23,837 bases of DNA, taken from NCBI GenBank assembly GCA_024636405.1, contig JAGXHC010000012.1, positions 1 to 23,837 of the forward strand. Reading direction: 5' to 3'. The notes under the pieces were generated by a model, which was not told the DNA's origin, made no database searches, and worked only from the letters and a program-made list of their open reading frames with translations. Both the position numbers and the translations under genes were made by a program. This document shows, in pieces, positions 6,495 through 14,653 of this stretch. Every line of letters starts with the position of its first letter. Within the stretch, counting starts at the first letter, position 1. The stretch is from Sulfitobacter sp. GTDB taxonomy: Bacteria; Pseudomonadota; Alphaproteobacteria; Rhodobacterales; Rhodobacteraceae.

Positions 6495-8450
6495 CTAGGA
6501 CGTCATTCGCAGGTCGCACAGGTTAGCCGGCAGCGCCTTGAATGGCACGGTCGGATGCACCAATCCTCCATAGGCTTGGCTTGCCCCATGCCGCGCCAGC
6601 CCGGGCAGAACCCGCGCGATACCACTCAGACCCGACAGACCCAATGCGCGCAAACCGCAAGGGCCTGGGTAAAAGCTTTCTGCTGCTATGCCGTTTGCAA
6701 AGACGATCTGGTGCGCCTCAAGCATGATATGCACGTAAGTGACCGCCCTCACGCCTTGTGCAACCCTGATGCCACCGCCATGCAGCCGCGCCGCGTGCCC
6801 CGCGCGCACCAGCCCGGCGGCACCGCCGCCCGTGGGCGACAGCGGCAACGCATGTTGCGGCGATACCCGCACCGCACGGCTGTTGCCGAATGTGCCTTCT
6901 GCGATGTGGATCGGGCGCAGTTTGGGTGTCTTCAGCAGTGCAGCACGCCCAATATGGCGCCGGCTTGTCCACATCACCTGCTGTGCGCCGTTGTCGCGCG
7001 TCTGGACCAGATCGCCGGGCTGCAAATGCTCGACCGGCACTTCACCTGTGGGGGTCGCGATCATGGTGCCGCGCGTAAAGCATGGGATACCGGCGGCACG
7101 CATCTGTGCCGGGCTCGTCATCTGCGCAGGTGAAACGCCGTGCAGTACAATCGTCTCGCCCTCGGGAAAGGTAAGCAAGGCATTGCCGCTGCCATCGTCC
7201 GAAACAACAACGTTCCAGACATGCACCGGATCCCCTGCGGGAGTGCGCAAGCCCGACACGTCCAGCTGGTCGTTGTAAGTGCCGTCGCCGTCGTGATCGC
7301 CAATGTCAAAATCGGTGACGGTGTTGGCGCTGCCCGGCGCGGCTGCAAAGGTGTCCTGGCCAGCGCCCCCGGTCATTGTATTGCTGCCGGTGCCACCGTC
7401 CAGCCTGTCGTCGCCGCCACCGCCGTCCAGCGTGTCGTCGCCTTCACCGCCCGCTATGAAATCGTCGCCCTCGCCGCCAGAAAGGTGATCATTCCCGCCG
7501 TCACCGTGCACGGTGTCGTTGCCCGCTCCGCCGTACAGGGTATCGTCGCCGTGACCGCCCGTAATCGCATCCGCCCCGCCGTCACCATAGATAGTATCGT
7601 GTCCGCTGCCCCCGTCCAGGGTATCGTCGCCGTCCTCAGCCATGATCAGATCATCGCCGTCGCCGCCTGTCACCCAATCCTCCCCTGCGCCGGCAAAGAT
7701 CGTGTCATTCCCCGCGCCGCCATCAAGGGTGTCGTCCCACACGTCGTGGTTCGTGCCGTGGTGATCATCGATGAGGTCATCACCGCTTCCACCGCTGACG
7801 GAATCGCCCCCGGTGCCATAATATATCGTTTCGTTGCCGTCTGCGCCGTCGATGGTGTCGGCACCACTGCCGCCCTCAATCCAGTCATGGCCGCTGCCGC
7901 CGTCAACACTGTCATTGCCTGCGCCAGATGAAATTGTATCATTGCCCGCACCGCCGTCCACAGTGTCGGCCTGCGCACCTGTGCGCAGATCGTCGCCATG
8001 GATGCCGCCGTGATAGGTATTCGCATCATCGGGGTCTTCGGTCGGCGTATGCAGATCCGCGTAGGCGGGTGCATTGCTGCTGTCTAGGTTATGCGGTCCG
8101 GTCTGAGTGTAAGACACGCCGGGCACGATTGGGCCGTCTGCGATCCAGCCTGACACCTCACCATCACTGCCCACACCATAGACATTGATGACGTTGCCGT
8201 TGCCGTCATCAAGTACATAAACTGCATCAAGATTGACCGGCCCCTCCGACAACAGGGTGCCGTCAGCGTCGTATGTACGCCCATATTGCCTGCTGTCATC
8301 GCCGCCGCCGTCAAAGACACCGTCGTCATCTTCGACTTCAAAGTACCGCGCGTCAGTACTGGCATCGAAATCAGGGTCCAACTGCACACGGCCGTCGGCT
8401 GACACCCAATATGCGTTCGGTGGATATCCTCCAAAACTGTAAATCGTCAT
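6495..8450 (-). CDS. RTX-repeat protein with C-terminal Hint domain
   Basis: A 651-aa acidic protein (663 aa if ATG 8486 is used). I chose ATG 8450 because GGGAG lies 7 nt before it and MTIYSFGG resembles the start of related roseobacter proteins. The first roughly 150 residues are an Asp/Gly-rich beta domain. Residues about 151-363 are RTX nonapeptide repeats (GGAGNDTI, GGDGDDLI), which bind calcium and fold as a beta-roll. Residues about 455-600 form a Hint domain: Cys457 opens CFTRGTMIATPTGEVPVEHL, VSPQHAL carries His533, and VHIMLEAHQIVFANGI follows. Hint domains cut or rearrange the peptide bond before the cysteine. There is no classical signal peptide; such proteins are normally exported by type I secretion, whose genes are not in this window. 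The substrate and role are unknown. Confidence 0.9.
   Translation of the reverse strand: MTIYSFGGYPPNAYWVSADGRVQLDPDFDASTDARYFEVEDDDGVFDGGGDDSRQYGRTYDADGTLLSEGPVNLDAVYVLDDGNGNVINVYGVGSDGEVSGWIADGPIVPGVSYTQTGPHNLDSSNAPAYADLHTPTEDPDDANTYHGGIHGDDLRTGAQADTVDGGAGNDTISSGAGNDSVDGGSGHDWIEGGSGADTIDGADGNETIYYGTGGDSVSGGSGDDLIDDHHGTNHDVWDDTLDGGAGNDTIFAGAGEDWVTGGDGDDLIMAEDGDDTLDGGSGHDTIYGDGGADAITGGHGDDTLYGGAGNDTVHGDGGNDHLSGGEGDDFIAGGEGDDTLDGGGGDDRLDGGTGSNTMTGGAGQDTFAAAPGSANTVTDFDIGDHDGDGTYNDQLDVSGLRTPAGDPVHVWNVVVSDDGSGNALLTFPEGETIVLHGVSPAQMTSPAQMRAAGIPCFTRGTMIATPTGEVPVEHLQPGDLVQTRDNGAQQVMWTSRRHIGRAALLKTPKLRPIHIAEGTFGNSRAVRVSPQHALPLSPTGGGAAGLVRAGHAARLHGGGIRVAQGVRAVTYVHIMLEAHQIVFANGIAAESFYPGPCGLRALGLSGLSGIARVLPGLARHGASQAYGGLVHPTVPFKALPANLCDLRMTS
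7362..8000 (-). repeat. RTX nonapeptide-coding repeat tract
   Basis: This DNA encodes roughly two dozen near-nonapeptide units of the type G-G-x-G-x-D-(D/T)-(L/I)-x, with two interruptions (around DDHHGTNHDVW and IMAED). The repeated codon pattern makes the plus strand rich in misleading ORFs in this part. Confidence 0.85.
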
Positions 8451-8551
8451 GCCGTCGCTCCCCGCACTGATGCGTTGAAACTGCATCAGAAACGCGAACG
8501 ACAGGTTAAGTTGGCAAGTTGACTAAAACTGTCCCGTCACTGCGGCGCGTG

Positions 8552-8917
8552 TCAGGCAGCGACGGATGTCGCGGGGGGATTGTTGTCATTGTCGGCCACA
8601 TAGTCTTGTGCACCATTTGTCGGCCTGCGCCGCCCCTGACGCACCAGCAGCGGCGCAAAAATCACAGCCATTACAGCCAGACCCGCCGTCACTACCAGCG
8701 CCCAGAAGTGCAGAGTTTGCCATTGCTGCAATGGCGTCAGCGCGGCCTTGATCAGAAACCCCAGACCAACCGGCCCGGCCAGCGTAACGGCAACGCAGGC
8801 CAGCATGCTTGCCGCGGGCCATGTCACCCAACGCGCGTGCGCGCGATGCGCAGCATAGGTCCATGCAAAAAGCAATGCAGTGGCCGCAAGACCCCCAACA
8901 CCCAGCAGAAAATCCAT
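8552..8917 (-). CDS. Small integral membrane protein, unknown function
   Basis: A 121-aa protein with three predicted membrane segments, about residues 3-22, 34-57 and 69-90. A basic RQGRRR stretch and a polar Asn/Asp-rich tail (DYVADNDNN) follow. ATG 8917 has GGAGAGAA about 5 nt upstream, a good ribosome site. I do not recognise the family. It lies 101 nt upstream of the Hint gene on the same strand and is divergent from nfu. Co-transcription with the Hint gene is possible, but nothing in the protein suggests a secretion role. Confidence 0.65.
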   Translation of the reverse strand: MDFLLGVGGLAATALLFAWTYAAHRAHARWVTWPAASMLACVAVTLAGPVGLGFLIKAALTPLQQWQTLHFWALVVTAGLAVMAVIFAPLLVRQGRRRPTNGAQDYVADNDNNPPATSVAA

Positions 8918-8985
8918 CTTTCTCTCCGTGAAGAGGTGCAGCGCAGCCGCGCGGGCATCCTACCCGCCGACTCATGCACCAATGG

Positions 8986-8997
8986 CGATATATATCG
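8986..8997. promoter_or_regulatory. 12-bp AT-rich palindrome in divergent intergenic region
   Basis: CGATATATATCG is a perfect palindrome in the 233-base gap between the divergent membrane-protein gene and nfu, 69 nt upstream of the former's ATG. It may be an operator, a -10 region or chance. Confidence 0.25.
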
Positions 8998-9076
8998 TAG
9001 ATTACCGCCAACACGTCCTAGTTTCTTTGCAGCTATCCGCGCAATAGGCGTTGGGGCGCCGATGGCTGTCCGGGGA

Positions 9077-9093
9077 TTTAGAATCATTCCAAA
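9077..9093 (+). promoter_or_regulatory. Irr box (iron control element-like) upstream of nfu
   Basis: TTTAGAATCATTCCAAA agrees with the palindromic alphaproteobacterial Irr/ICE consensus (TTTAGAA-x3-TTCTAAA type) except for one base in the right arm (C for T). A TTGACT -35-like hexamer follows at 9096-9101, and TATCTT at 9121-9126 may be the -10 with a long 19-nt spacer. The match is seen; the binding protein is inferred. Confidence 0.6.
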
Positions 9094-9150
9094 CCTTGAC
9101 TTGTCCGCCCGGCATCCGCATATCTTAAATAAGTTATCAAGGAACCTGCC

Positions 9151-9711
9151 ATGTTCATCCAGACCGAATCCACACCCAACCCTGCAACGCTGAAATTCCT
9201 GCCCGGCCAGACCGTTCTGGAGCTGGGCACAGCCGATTTTCCGGCACGCGAAGCGGCCGGTGCGTCACCGCTTGCCACCCGATTGTTCGCGGTCGATGGC
9301 GTTACCGGTGTGTTCTTTGGCACCGATTTCGTGACCGTAACCAAGGATGACAGCACCGAATGGGACCATGTAAAGCCCGCACTTCTGGGGGCCATCATGG
9401 AACATTTCCAATCCGGCCAGCCGGTGATGCAATCGGGCCATGAACACGCTTCGGGCCATGCGGCCCATGACGGCGAAGATGGTGAAATCGTAAGCCAGAT
9501 CAAGGAACTGCTTGATAGTCGTGTGCGCCCTGCGGTGGCACAGGACGGCGGCGACATCACCTTTCACGGCTTTGAACGCGGAGTGGTTTATCTGCACATG
9601 CAAGGTGCCTGCGCGGGCTGCCCGTCTTCGACCCTGACACTGAAGATGGGGATCGAGAATCTGCTGCGCCACTACATCCCGGAAGTAACTGAAGTACGCC
9701 CGGTTGCCTGA
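9151..9711 (+). CDS. nfu: Nfu-type Fe-S cluster scaffold/carrier
   Basis: A 186-aa protein that carries and delivers Fe-S clusters to apo-enzymes in the cytoplasm. It has an N-terminal Nfu_N domain (MFIQTESTPNPATLKFLPGQ, about residues 1-90), a His-rich linker (HEHASGHAAHDGED) and a C-terminal NifU-like domain (112-186). In that domain the cluster-binding pair C-x2-C is Cys154-Ala-Gly-Cys157 within QDGGDITF and GACAGCPSS. ATG 9151 has AAGGA 8 nt upstream. The Irr-like box in the leader suggests iron control. The stop overlaps the TTG proposed for tsaB. The two-domain layout distinguishes it from SufU/IscU. Confidence 0.95.
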   Translation: MFIQTESTPNPATLKFLPGQTVLELGTADFPAREAAGASPLATRLFAVDGVTGVFFGTDFVTVTKDDSTEWDHVKPALLGAIMEHFQSGQPVMQSGHEHASGHAAHDGEDGEIVSQIKELLDSRVRPAVAQDGGDITFHGFERGVVYLHMQGACAGCPSSTLTLKMGIENLLRHYIPEVTEVRPVA

Positions 9712-10327
9712 CAAAACCGGGGCCGTGCCGCTGGTTCTGGCCTTTGACACAGCGGCCGCGCATTGCGCGGCCGCTTTGCTGCGCGGCGATACCATCGTGC
9801 AAAGCGCGGCCGAGCCGATGGCAAAAGGTCAGGCCGAACGTCTTTTGGGCCTGTGCAGCGAACTGATGGCGGCGCAGGGTGTGGCCTTTGGCGATCTGGA
9901 TGCCATCGGCGTCGGTATCGGGCCCGGCAATTTCACCGGGATCCGCATAGCGGTTTCGGCGGCACGTGGGCTCGCGCTTGGTTTGAACATACCGGCGGTC
10001 GGCGTGGACGGCTTTGATGCGCTGCGCCTCGGTCATGACGGGCCCTGCGCCTGTGCCGTGGATGCGCGCCGCAATCAGCTGTATCTGCAGACCTTTGACA
10101 ACGACGCCCTGACCGCGCCCGCGCTTTATCCCGCCGATGACCTGCCCCACTTTGACGGACCCTTGATCGGCGCGCATGGCATCGCGCCCGCGTACCCCGT
10201 CGCCGACGCCATTGCGCTGATCGCCGCCACGCGCTTGCACACCACCACGTCCCGCCCTGCCCCGCTTTACATGCGGCCTGCCGATGCCGCCCCGCCGCGC
10301 GACGCGCCACCGGTGATCCTGCCGTGA
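9704..10327 (+). CDS. tsaB: tRNA threonylcarbamoyladenosine biosynthesis protein TsaB
   Basis: A 207-aa ASKHA-fold protein that scaffolds TsaD and TsaE in making the t6A37 modification of ANN-decoding tRNAs. It shows VLAFDTAAAHCAAALL (11-26), the conserved GVGIGPGNFTGIRIAVSAARGLA (69-91) and a central VDARRNQLYLQTF. It appears complete. The start is uncertain: TTG 9704 gives an 8-nt overlap with nfu, while a GTG at 9725 would start MPLVLAFD and fits family N-termini equally well; neither has a strong ribosome site. The end overlaps rimI by four bases, so tsaB-rimI are probably translationally coupled, a common arrangement of these genes. Confidence 0.92.
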   Translation: MPDKTGAVPLVLAFDTAAAHCAAALLRGDTIVQSAAEPMAKGQAERLLGLCSELMAAQGVAFGDLDAIGVGIGPGNFTGIRIAVSAARGLALGLNIPAVGVDGFDALRLGHDGPCACAVDARRNQLYLQTFDNDALTAPALYPADDLPHFDGPLIGAHGIAPAYPVADAIALIAATRLHTTTSRPAPLYMRPADAAPPRDAPPVILP

Positions 10328-10734
10328 CACCCGATGCCATGGCGCGTCTGCACGCCGCTGCTTTTCTTATCGACCGCGCGTGGCGCGCGTCCGAATTCAC
10401 TGATCTGCTGGCCAGCCCCTTCGTTCATCTGTTTACTGTGCCCGACGGTCTGGCGCTGACCCGCACAGTGGCCCGCGAGACTGAACTTCTGACGCTGGCA
10501 GTTCATCCGGCGGCGCAGTCACGCGGTAAGGGCCAGCACCTGATGGACCAGTGGATCAATACCGCGAAATCCACCGCTGACTCTGCATTTATTGAGGTCG
10601 CGGCCGACAATGCCGCCGCCCTTCGCCTGTACCTGAGGACCGGATTTGAAGTGGTTTCCACCCGGCCCACCTACTATCGCCGTGCCGATGGCAGTACCGC
10701 CGATGCGCTGATCATGCGGCGTGCCCTTTCCTGA
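10324..10734 (+). CDS. rimI: Ribosomal protein S18 alanine N-acetyltransferase RimI
   Basis: A 136-aa GNAT-fold acetyltransferase that acetylates the N-terminus of ribosomal protein S18. The acetyl-CoA loop Q/R-x2-G-x-G is SRGKGQHLM (Arg67-Gly70). It is preceded by the beta4 strand ELLTLAVHP and followed by VAADNAAALRLYLRTGFE (Asn96, Tyr103) and PTYYRRADGS. The start GTG 10324 lies in a GTGA overlap with tsaB. Slightly shorter than E. coli RimI (148 aa) at the N-terminus. Substrate assignment rests on the tsaB linkage; a general GNAT is the alternative. Confidence 0.88.
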   Translation: MTPDAMARLHAAAFLIDRAWRASEFTDLLASPFVHLFTVPDGLALTRTVARETELLTLAVHPAAQSRGKGQHLMDQWINTAKSTADSAFIEVAADNAAALRLYLRTGFEVVSTRPTYYRRADGSTADALIMRRALS

Positions 10735-10741
10735 CGTCAGG
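10730..10741. repeat. Perfect 12-bp palindrome spanning the rimI stop codon
   Basis: CCTGACGTCAGG is a perfect palindrome that includes the rimI TGA stop. It lies 147 nt upstream of the ABC-transporter operon. It may be an operator for that operon, a weak terminator stem or chance. Confidence 0.25.
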
Positions 10742-10772
10742 CACCTGCACGGCTCGGGGATGCAGAATCCGG

Positions 10773-10802
10773 TTGACCCTGCCCCCTGCCTGCGCCCTAA
10801 AT
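10773..10802 (+). promoter_or_regulatory. Possible promoter of the BMP/ABC importer operon
   Basis: TTGACC (10773-10778) and CTAAAT (10797-10802) are 18 nt apart, which is acceptable for a sigma70 promoter. A leader of roughly 80 nt to the ATG at 10889 would result. I saw no purine-riboswitch-like fold in it by eye. Confidence 0.35.
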
Positions 10803-10888
10803 TGCAACTGATCACTTGATCCAACCACAAGACCGGGCGCGGCCACATCCTGGCCTCGCCCCAACATAGCAAACACGGGAGACTTCAC

Positions 10889-11890
10889 ATGACCCTTATG
10901 ACCAAATTCCTCGGCGCAGCCGCAGGCATCGCGCTCAGCGCGGGTGCGGCGCTGGCCGATCCGGCGCTGATCTTTGACCTTGGCGGCAAGTTCGACAAGA
11001 GCTTCAACGAGGCCGCCTATAACGGCGCCAAGCGTTGGGCAGACGAGACCGGCGGAAAATTCGCCGAAATCGAGATGCAGTCCGAAGCCCAGCGTGAACA
11101 GGCGCTGCGCCGCTTTGCGGAATCGGGTGCCAACCCGATCATCACCATGGGCTTTGCCATGGCCGATCCGCTCAGCACTGTCGCGCCCGATTACCCTGAC
11201 ACCAAGTTCGTGGTGATCGACGTGAACTGGCTCGACATTCCCAACGTGCGCCAGATCAGCTTCAAGGAACACGAAGGGTCCTACCTTGTCGGCATGATGG
11301 CCGCGATGGCCTCCAAGACCGGCACCGTCGGATTTGTCGGTGGCATGGACGTGCCGCTGATCCGCCACTTTGGCTGCGGCTATGCCCAAGGCGTCAAGGC
11401 CGTCAATCCAGACGCCAAGATCATCGCCAACATGACCGGCACCACACCTGCCGCCTGGAATGACCCGGTGAAGGGCTCCGAGATCACCAAGGCACAGATC
11501 AATCAGGGTGCCGATGTGGTCTATGCCGCTGCCGGCGGCACGGGCGTAGGCGTTCTGCAGACCGCCGCGGATGAGAACATCCTTTCCATCGGTGTGGACA
11601 GCAACCAAAACCACCTGCATCCGGGCAAGGTGCTGACATCGATGCTCAAGCGCGTTGATGTCGCCGTCTACGACGCGATGAAGGCAGGTGAGGCCGTTGA
11701 GACCGGACAGGTCGTGACGCTGGGTCTGGCCGAAGAAGGCGTCGGCTATGCGATGGACGAGAACAACGCATCGCTGGTCTCCGACGAAATGAAAACCGCC
11801 ATCGAGGATGCGCGTCAGAAAATCATCGACGGTGAGATCGAAGTGGTCTCCTACTACGCAAACGACAGCTGCCCCGCGCTGGACTTCTAA
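10889..11890 (+). CDS. BMP-family ABC transporter substrate-binding protein
   Basis: A 333-aa periplasmic binding protein of the basic membrane protein (PnrA/BmpA) family, whose characterised members bind purine nucleosides. A signal peptide spans residues 1-23 (FLGAAAGIALSAGAALA) without a lipobox, so it is soluble in the periplasm. The mature start ADPALIFDLGGKFDKSFNEAAYNGAKRW is family-typical, as are ITMGFAMADPL, EGSYLVGMMAAM, GTVGFVGGMDVP and the C-terminal IIDGEIEVVSYY. GGGAG lies 7 nt before ATG 10889. It heads a four-gene operon with ATPase and two permeases. The ligand is probably nucleosides; thiamine or other small molecules cannot be excluded from sequence alone. Confidence 0.92.
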   Translation: MTLMTKFLGAAAGIALSAGAALADPALIFDLGGKFDKSFNEAAYNGAKRWADETGGKFAEIEMQSEAQREQALRRFAESGANPIITMGFAMADPLSTVAPDYPDTKFVVIDVNWLDIPNVRQISFKEHEGSYLVGMMAAMASKTGTVGFVGGMDVPLIRHFGCGYAQGVKAVNPDAKIIANMTGTTPAAWNDPVKGSEITKAQINQGADVVYAAAGGTGVGVLQTAADENILSIGVDSNQNHLHPGKVLTSMLKRVDVAVYDAMKAGEAVETGQVVTLGLAEEGVGYAMDENNASLVSDEMKTAIEDARQKIIDGEIEVVSYYANDSCPALDF

Positions 11891-11892
11891 GC

Positions 11893-13521
11893 GTGGCGAC
11901 AAGCGACCATATGGGGCGGCAGGAAACTGTCGCCCCGGCTATTGAGCTCAAAGGCATTTCCAAGGCTTTCGGCCCGGTTCAGGCCAACAAGGACATCTCC
12001 ATCCGCGTGATGCCCGGCACAATCCACGGGATCATCGGCGAAAACGGCGCTGGAAAATCGACACTGATGTCGATCCTTTATGGTTTCTACAAGGCCGACA
12101 AGGGCGAGATTTTCATCGCCGGACAAAAGGCCGAGATTCCCGACAGCCAAGCCGCCATTGCGGCAGGCATCGGCATGGTATTTCAGCACTTCAAGCTGGT
12201 CGAAAATTTCACCGTGCTTGAGAATATCATTCTGGGTGCAGAAGAGGGCCGCCTGTTAAAGCCGTCGCTGACCAAAGCCCGCAAAAGCCTGATCGCGCTG
12301 GCCGACGACTATGGTTTGAATGTTGACCCTGACGCGCTGGTGCAGGACATCGGCGTGGGCATGCAACAGCGCGTTGAGATCCTCAAAGCTTTGTACCGGC
12401 AGGCCGATATCCTCATTCTGGACGAACCCACCGGCGTGCTGACCCCGGCGGAGGCTGATCAGCTTTTTCGCATCCTGGGCCGACTGCGCTCAGAAGGCAA
12501 AACCATTATCCTGATCACTCACAAGCTGCGCGAGATCATGGAAATTACCGATACCGTTTCCGTCATGCGGCGCGGCGAAATGACCGCCACCGTCAAGACA
12601 GCCGAGACAACTCCGACCGCACTTGCAGAACTGATGGTGGGCCGCAAGGTGCTGTTGCGCGTAGATAAAACGCCCGCAACCCCCGGCAAGGTCGTGCTTT
12701 CCATCAAGGGTCTGCGTGTGGTGGACGACCAGAACGTAGAGCGCCTGCGCGGCATTGATCTGGATGTGCGCGCGGGCGAAGTGCTGGGCATTGCGGGCGT
12801 GGCGGGCAACGGACAGTCCGAACTGCTCGAAGTGCTTGGCGGCTATGAGAACGGCACCGGAGAAGTCCGCCTGAATGACCAGCTTCTGGACCTGACGGGC
12901 AAGAAATCCGATGGCCGCTCGCGGCGTGCGCGCGGCATTGCCCATGTCCCCGAAGACCGCCAGCGCGAAGGGCTGATCATGGATTTTCACGCTTGGGAAA
13001 ACACCGCCTTCGGCTATCACCACGACCCGGCTTACCAAAGCGGCATGTTGATGAACAACGCGGCCATCCGCGCGGATACGGTCGGCAAGATGGAACGCTT
13101 TGATGTGCGGCCCCCGGACCCCAATCTGGCGGCCAAGAATTTCTCTGGCGGCAACCAGCAAAAGATCGTTCTCGCCCGCGAAATAGAGCGTAACCCCGAC
13201 CTGCTTCTGATCGGCCAGCCGACCCGCGGCGTGGACATCGGCGCCATCGAATTCATCCACCAGCAGATCGTCGCCCTGCGCGACCTGGGCAAGGCAATCC
13301 TGCTGGTCAGCGTCGAGCTTGAGGAAATCCTTTCCCTGTCGGACCGCGTCGCCGTCATGTTTGACGGCCGCATCATGGGCATGCGCCTGCCGTCCGAGAC
13401 CGATGAAAAGGAACTGGGCTTGCTGATGGCGGGCATCACCGACACAGACCGCGAACACAGCGTCAAAGAGGTCGAACAGAACCTCGCCCGCGCCCGCGGC
13501 AACCCGCGCAAGGAGGTCTGA
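11893..13521 (+). CDS. ABC importer ATP-binding protein with two fused nucleotide-binding domains
   Basis: A 542-aa cytoplasmic ATPase with tandem domains, as in nucleoside and sugar importers (NupA/YufO, RbsA type). Domain 1 has Walker A GENGAGKST (49-57), a signature-like region VGMQQRVEIL (155-164), Walker B LILDEPTG (Glu178) and switch His210. Domain 2 has a degenerate Walker A (GVAGNGQSE, 302-310), signature FSGGNQQK (417-424) and LLLIGQPTRGVD, where glutamine replaces the catalytic glutamate. That asymmetry is usual for the family. The start GTG 11893 is 2 nt after the previous stop; an ATG at 11911 is possible. An AGGAGGT ribosome site for the next gene lies within its end. Confidence 0.93.
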   Translation: MATSDHMGRQETVAPAIELKGISKAFGPVQANKDISIRVMPGTIHGIIGENGAGKSTLMSILYGFYKADKGEIFIAGQKAEIPDSQAAIAAGIGMVFQHFKLVENFTVLENIILGAEEGRLLKPSLTKARKSLIALADDYGLNVDPDALVQDIGVGMQQRVEILKALYRQADILILDEPTGVLTPAEADQLFRILGRLRSEGKTIILITHKLREIMEITDTVSVMRRGEMTATVKTAETTPTALAELMVGRKVLLRVDKTPATPGKVVLSIKGLRVVDDQNVERLRGIDLDVRAGEVLGIAGVAGNGQSELLEVLGGYENGTGEVRLNDQLLDLTGKKSDGRSRRARGIAHVPEDRQREGLIMDFHAWENTAFGYHHDPAYQSGMLMNNAAIRADTVGKMERFDVRPPDPNLAAKNFSGGNQQKIVLAREIERNPDLLLIGQPTRGVDIGAIEFIHQQIVALRDLGKAILLVSVELEEILSLSDRVAVMFDGRIMGMRLPSETDEKELGLLMAGITDTDREHSVKEVEQNLARARGNPRKEV

Positions 13522-13522
13522 G

Positions 13523-14653
13523 ATGGACGTGATGCCAAAATGGGCCGAAGTAGTCCTCGTCCCGCTGATTTCGCTGCTGCTGGCCGCCATCATCTCTGCG
13601 CTGGTCATTCTGGCCATTGGCGAAGACCCGATCGCCGCAGTCAAGTTGATGGTAAAGGGCGCGCTCGGCTCGACCTACGGGTGGGGCTACACGCTCTATT
13701 ATGCGACCAATTTCATGTTCACCGGGCTGGCGGTCGCCATCGCATTTCACGCCCGCCTGTTCAACATCGGCGGCGAAGGTCAGGCCGCTCTGGGTGGGCT
13801 TGGCGTGGCCATGGCCTGCCTCTATATTCCGTGGCCGCACTGGTCGCTGGCGCTGGTCGGGGCCAGCGTGGGGGCGGCGTTGTTTGGGGCGGCATGGGCC
13901 GCAATCCCCGCATGGCTGCAGGCCAAACGCGGCAGCCACATCGTGATCACCACAATCATGTTCAACTTCATTGCCGCGGCCTTGCTGAATTATCTGCTGG
14001 TCAATGTCCTGCGCCCCACAGGCAGCATGGACCCCGCCACCGCGCGCTTTCCAGCAGCCACCAGCCTGCCCACCCTGCATGATCTGCTGGCCCCATTTGG
14101 TATCGCTTTCTCAAAATCCGCCCCGGCCAATGTGTCCTTCCTGGTGGCCGTGGCCGCCTGCATCGCACTTTGGCTGCTGATCTGGCGGACCCGGCTGGGC
14201 TATGAAATCCGCGCCTACGGACAATCGGAATCAGCCGCGAGATATGCCGGCATCAGCCCGATCCGCATCACCATGATCACCATGCTGATTTCCGGCGGGC
14301 TGGCCGGCATGATGGCCATCAACAATGTCATGGGCGAAGCCGAACGTCTGGTCCTGAACGCCACCGAAGGGGCCGGCTTTATCGGCATCGCCGTGGCGCT
14401 CATGGGGCGCTCGCACCCGCTTGGGGTCTTCATCGCCGCGATCCTGTTCGGGTTTCTCTATCAGGGGGGCGCGGAACTGGCACTCTGGACATCGATACCG
14501 CGCGAACTCATCGTCGTGATTCAGGCGCTTGTGATCCTGTTCACCGGCGCGCTCGACAATATGGTGCGCATGCCGCTTGAACGCGTCTTTCTCGCCCTGC
14601 GCCGCCCCGGCCCGCCGGATCCCAAGCGCAAACCGACGGAGCCTGCGGCCTGA
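13523..14653 (+). CDS. ABC transporter permease 1 (BMP/nucleoside type)
   Basis: A 376-aa inner-membrane permease of the BPD_transp_2 family with roughly ten hydrophobic segments. Family stretches include RLFNIGGEGQAALGGLG (the N-terminal cytoplasmic/periplasmic motif), SHIVITTIMFNFIAAALLNYLL, RLGYEIRAYGQSESAARYAGI and AEGAGFIGIAVALMGRSHPLGVF-like region near the end. It forms the translocation path with the second permease. ATG 13523 is one base after the ATPase stop with a full AGGAGGT 6 nt upstream. The stop overlaps the next ATG by one base (TGATG), so translation is coupled. Confidence 0.93.
   Translation: MDVMPKWAEVVLVPLISLLLAAIISALVILAIGEDPIAAVKLMVKGALGSTYGWGYTLYYATNFMFTGLAVAIAFHARLFNIGGEGQAALGGLGVAMACLYIPWPHWSLALVGASVGAALFGAAWAAIPAWLQAKRGSHIVITTIMFNFIAAALLNYLLVNVLRPTGSMDPATARFPAATSLPTLHDLLAPFGIAFSKSAPANVSFLVAVAACIALWLLIWRTRLGYEIRAYGQSESAARYAGISPIRITMITMLISGGLAGMMAINNVMGEAERLVLNATEGAGFIGIAVALMGRSHPLGVFIAAILFGFLYQGGAELALWTSIPRELIVVIQALVILFTGALDNMVRMPLERVFLALRRPGPPDPKRKPTEPAA

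Noticed and set aside
6272..6526. Plus-strand ORF with clustered cysteines resembling a zinc knuckle
   Set aside because: Weak start, poor codon composition, overlaps the end of the Hint gene; the cysteine pattern (C-x-C-x2-C...C-x2-C) is probably chance.
7140..7931. 263-aa plus-strand ORF with repetitive valine/alanine pattern
   Set aside because: It is the antisense of the RTX repeat codons; its periodicity comes from the repeats on the minus strand.
8918..9150. Possible gene in the divergent gap before nfu
   Set aside because: No ORF with a start and ribosome site; the region is better explained by promoters, the Irr-like box and an AT palindrome.
10803..10888. Purine riboswitch in the leader of the nucleoside-type ABC operon
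   Set aside because: The leader is short (about 80 nt), and I could not find the paired-loop core expected for a purine riboswitch.
10712..11902. 396-aa minus-strand ORF over bmpA
   Set aside because: Shadow of the BMP binding-protein gene, which has a signal peptide, ribosome site and operon context.
12490..13644. 384-aa minus-strand ORF over the ABC ATPase
   Set aside because: Antisense shadow of the second ATPase half; no motif.
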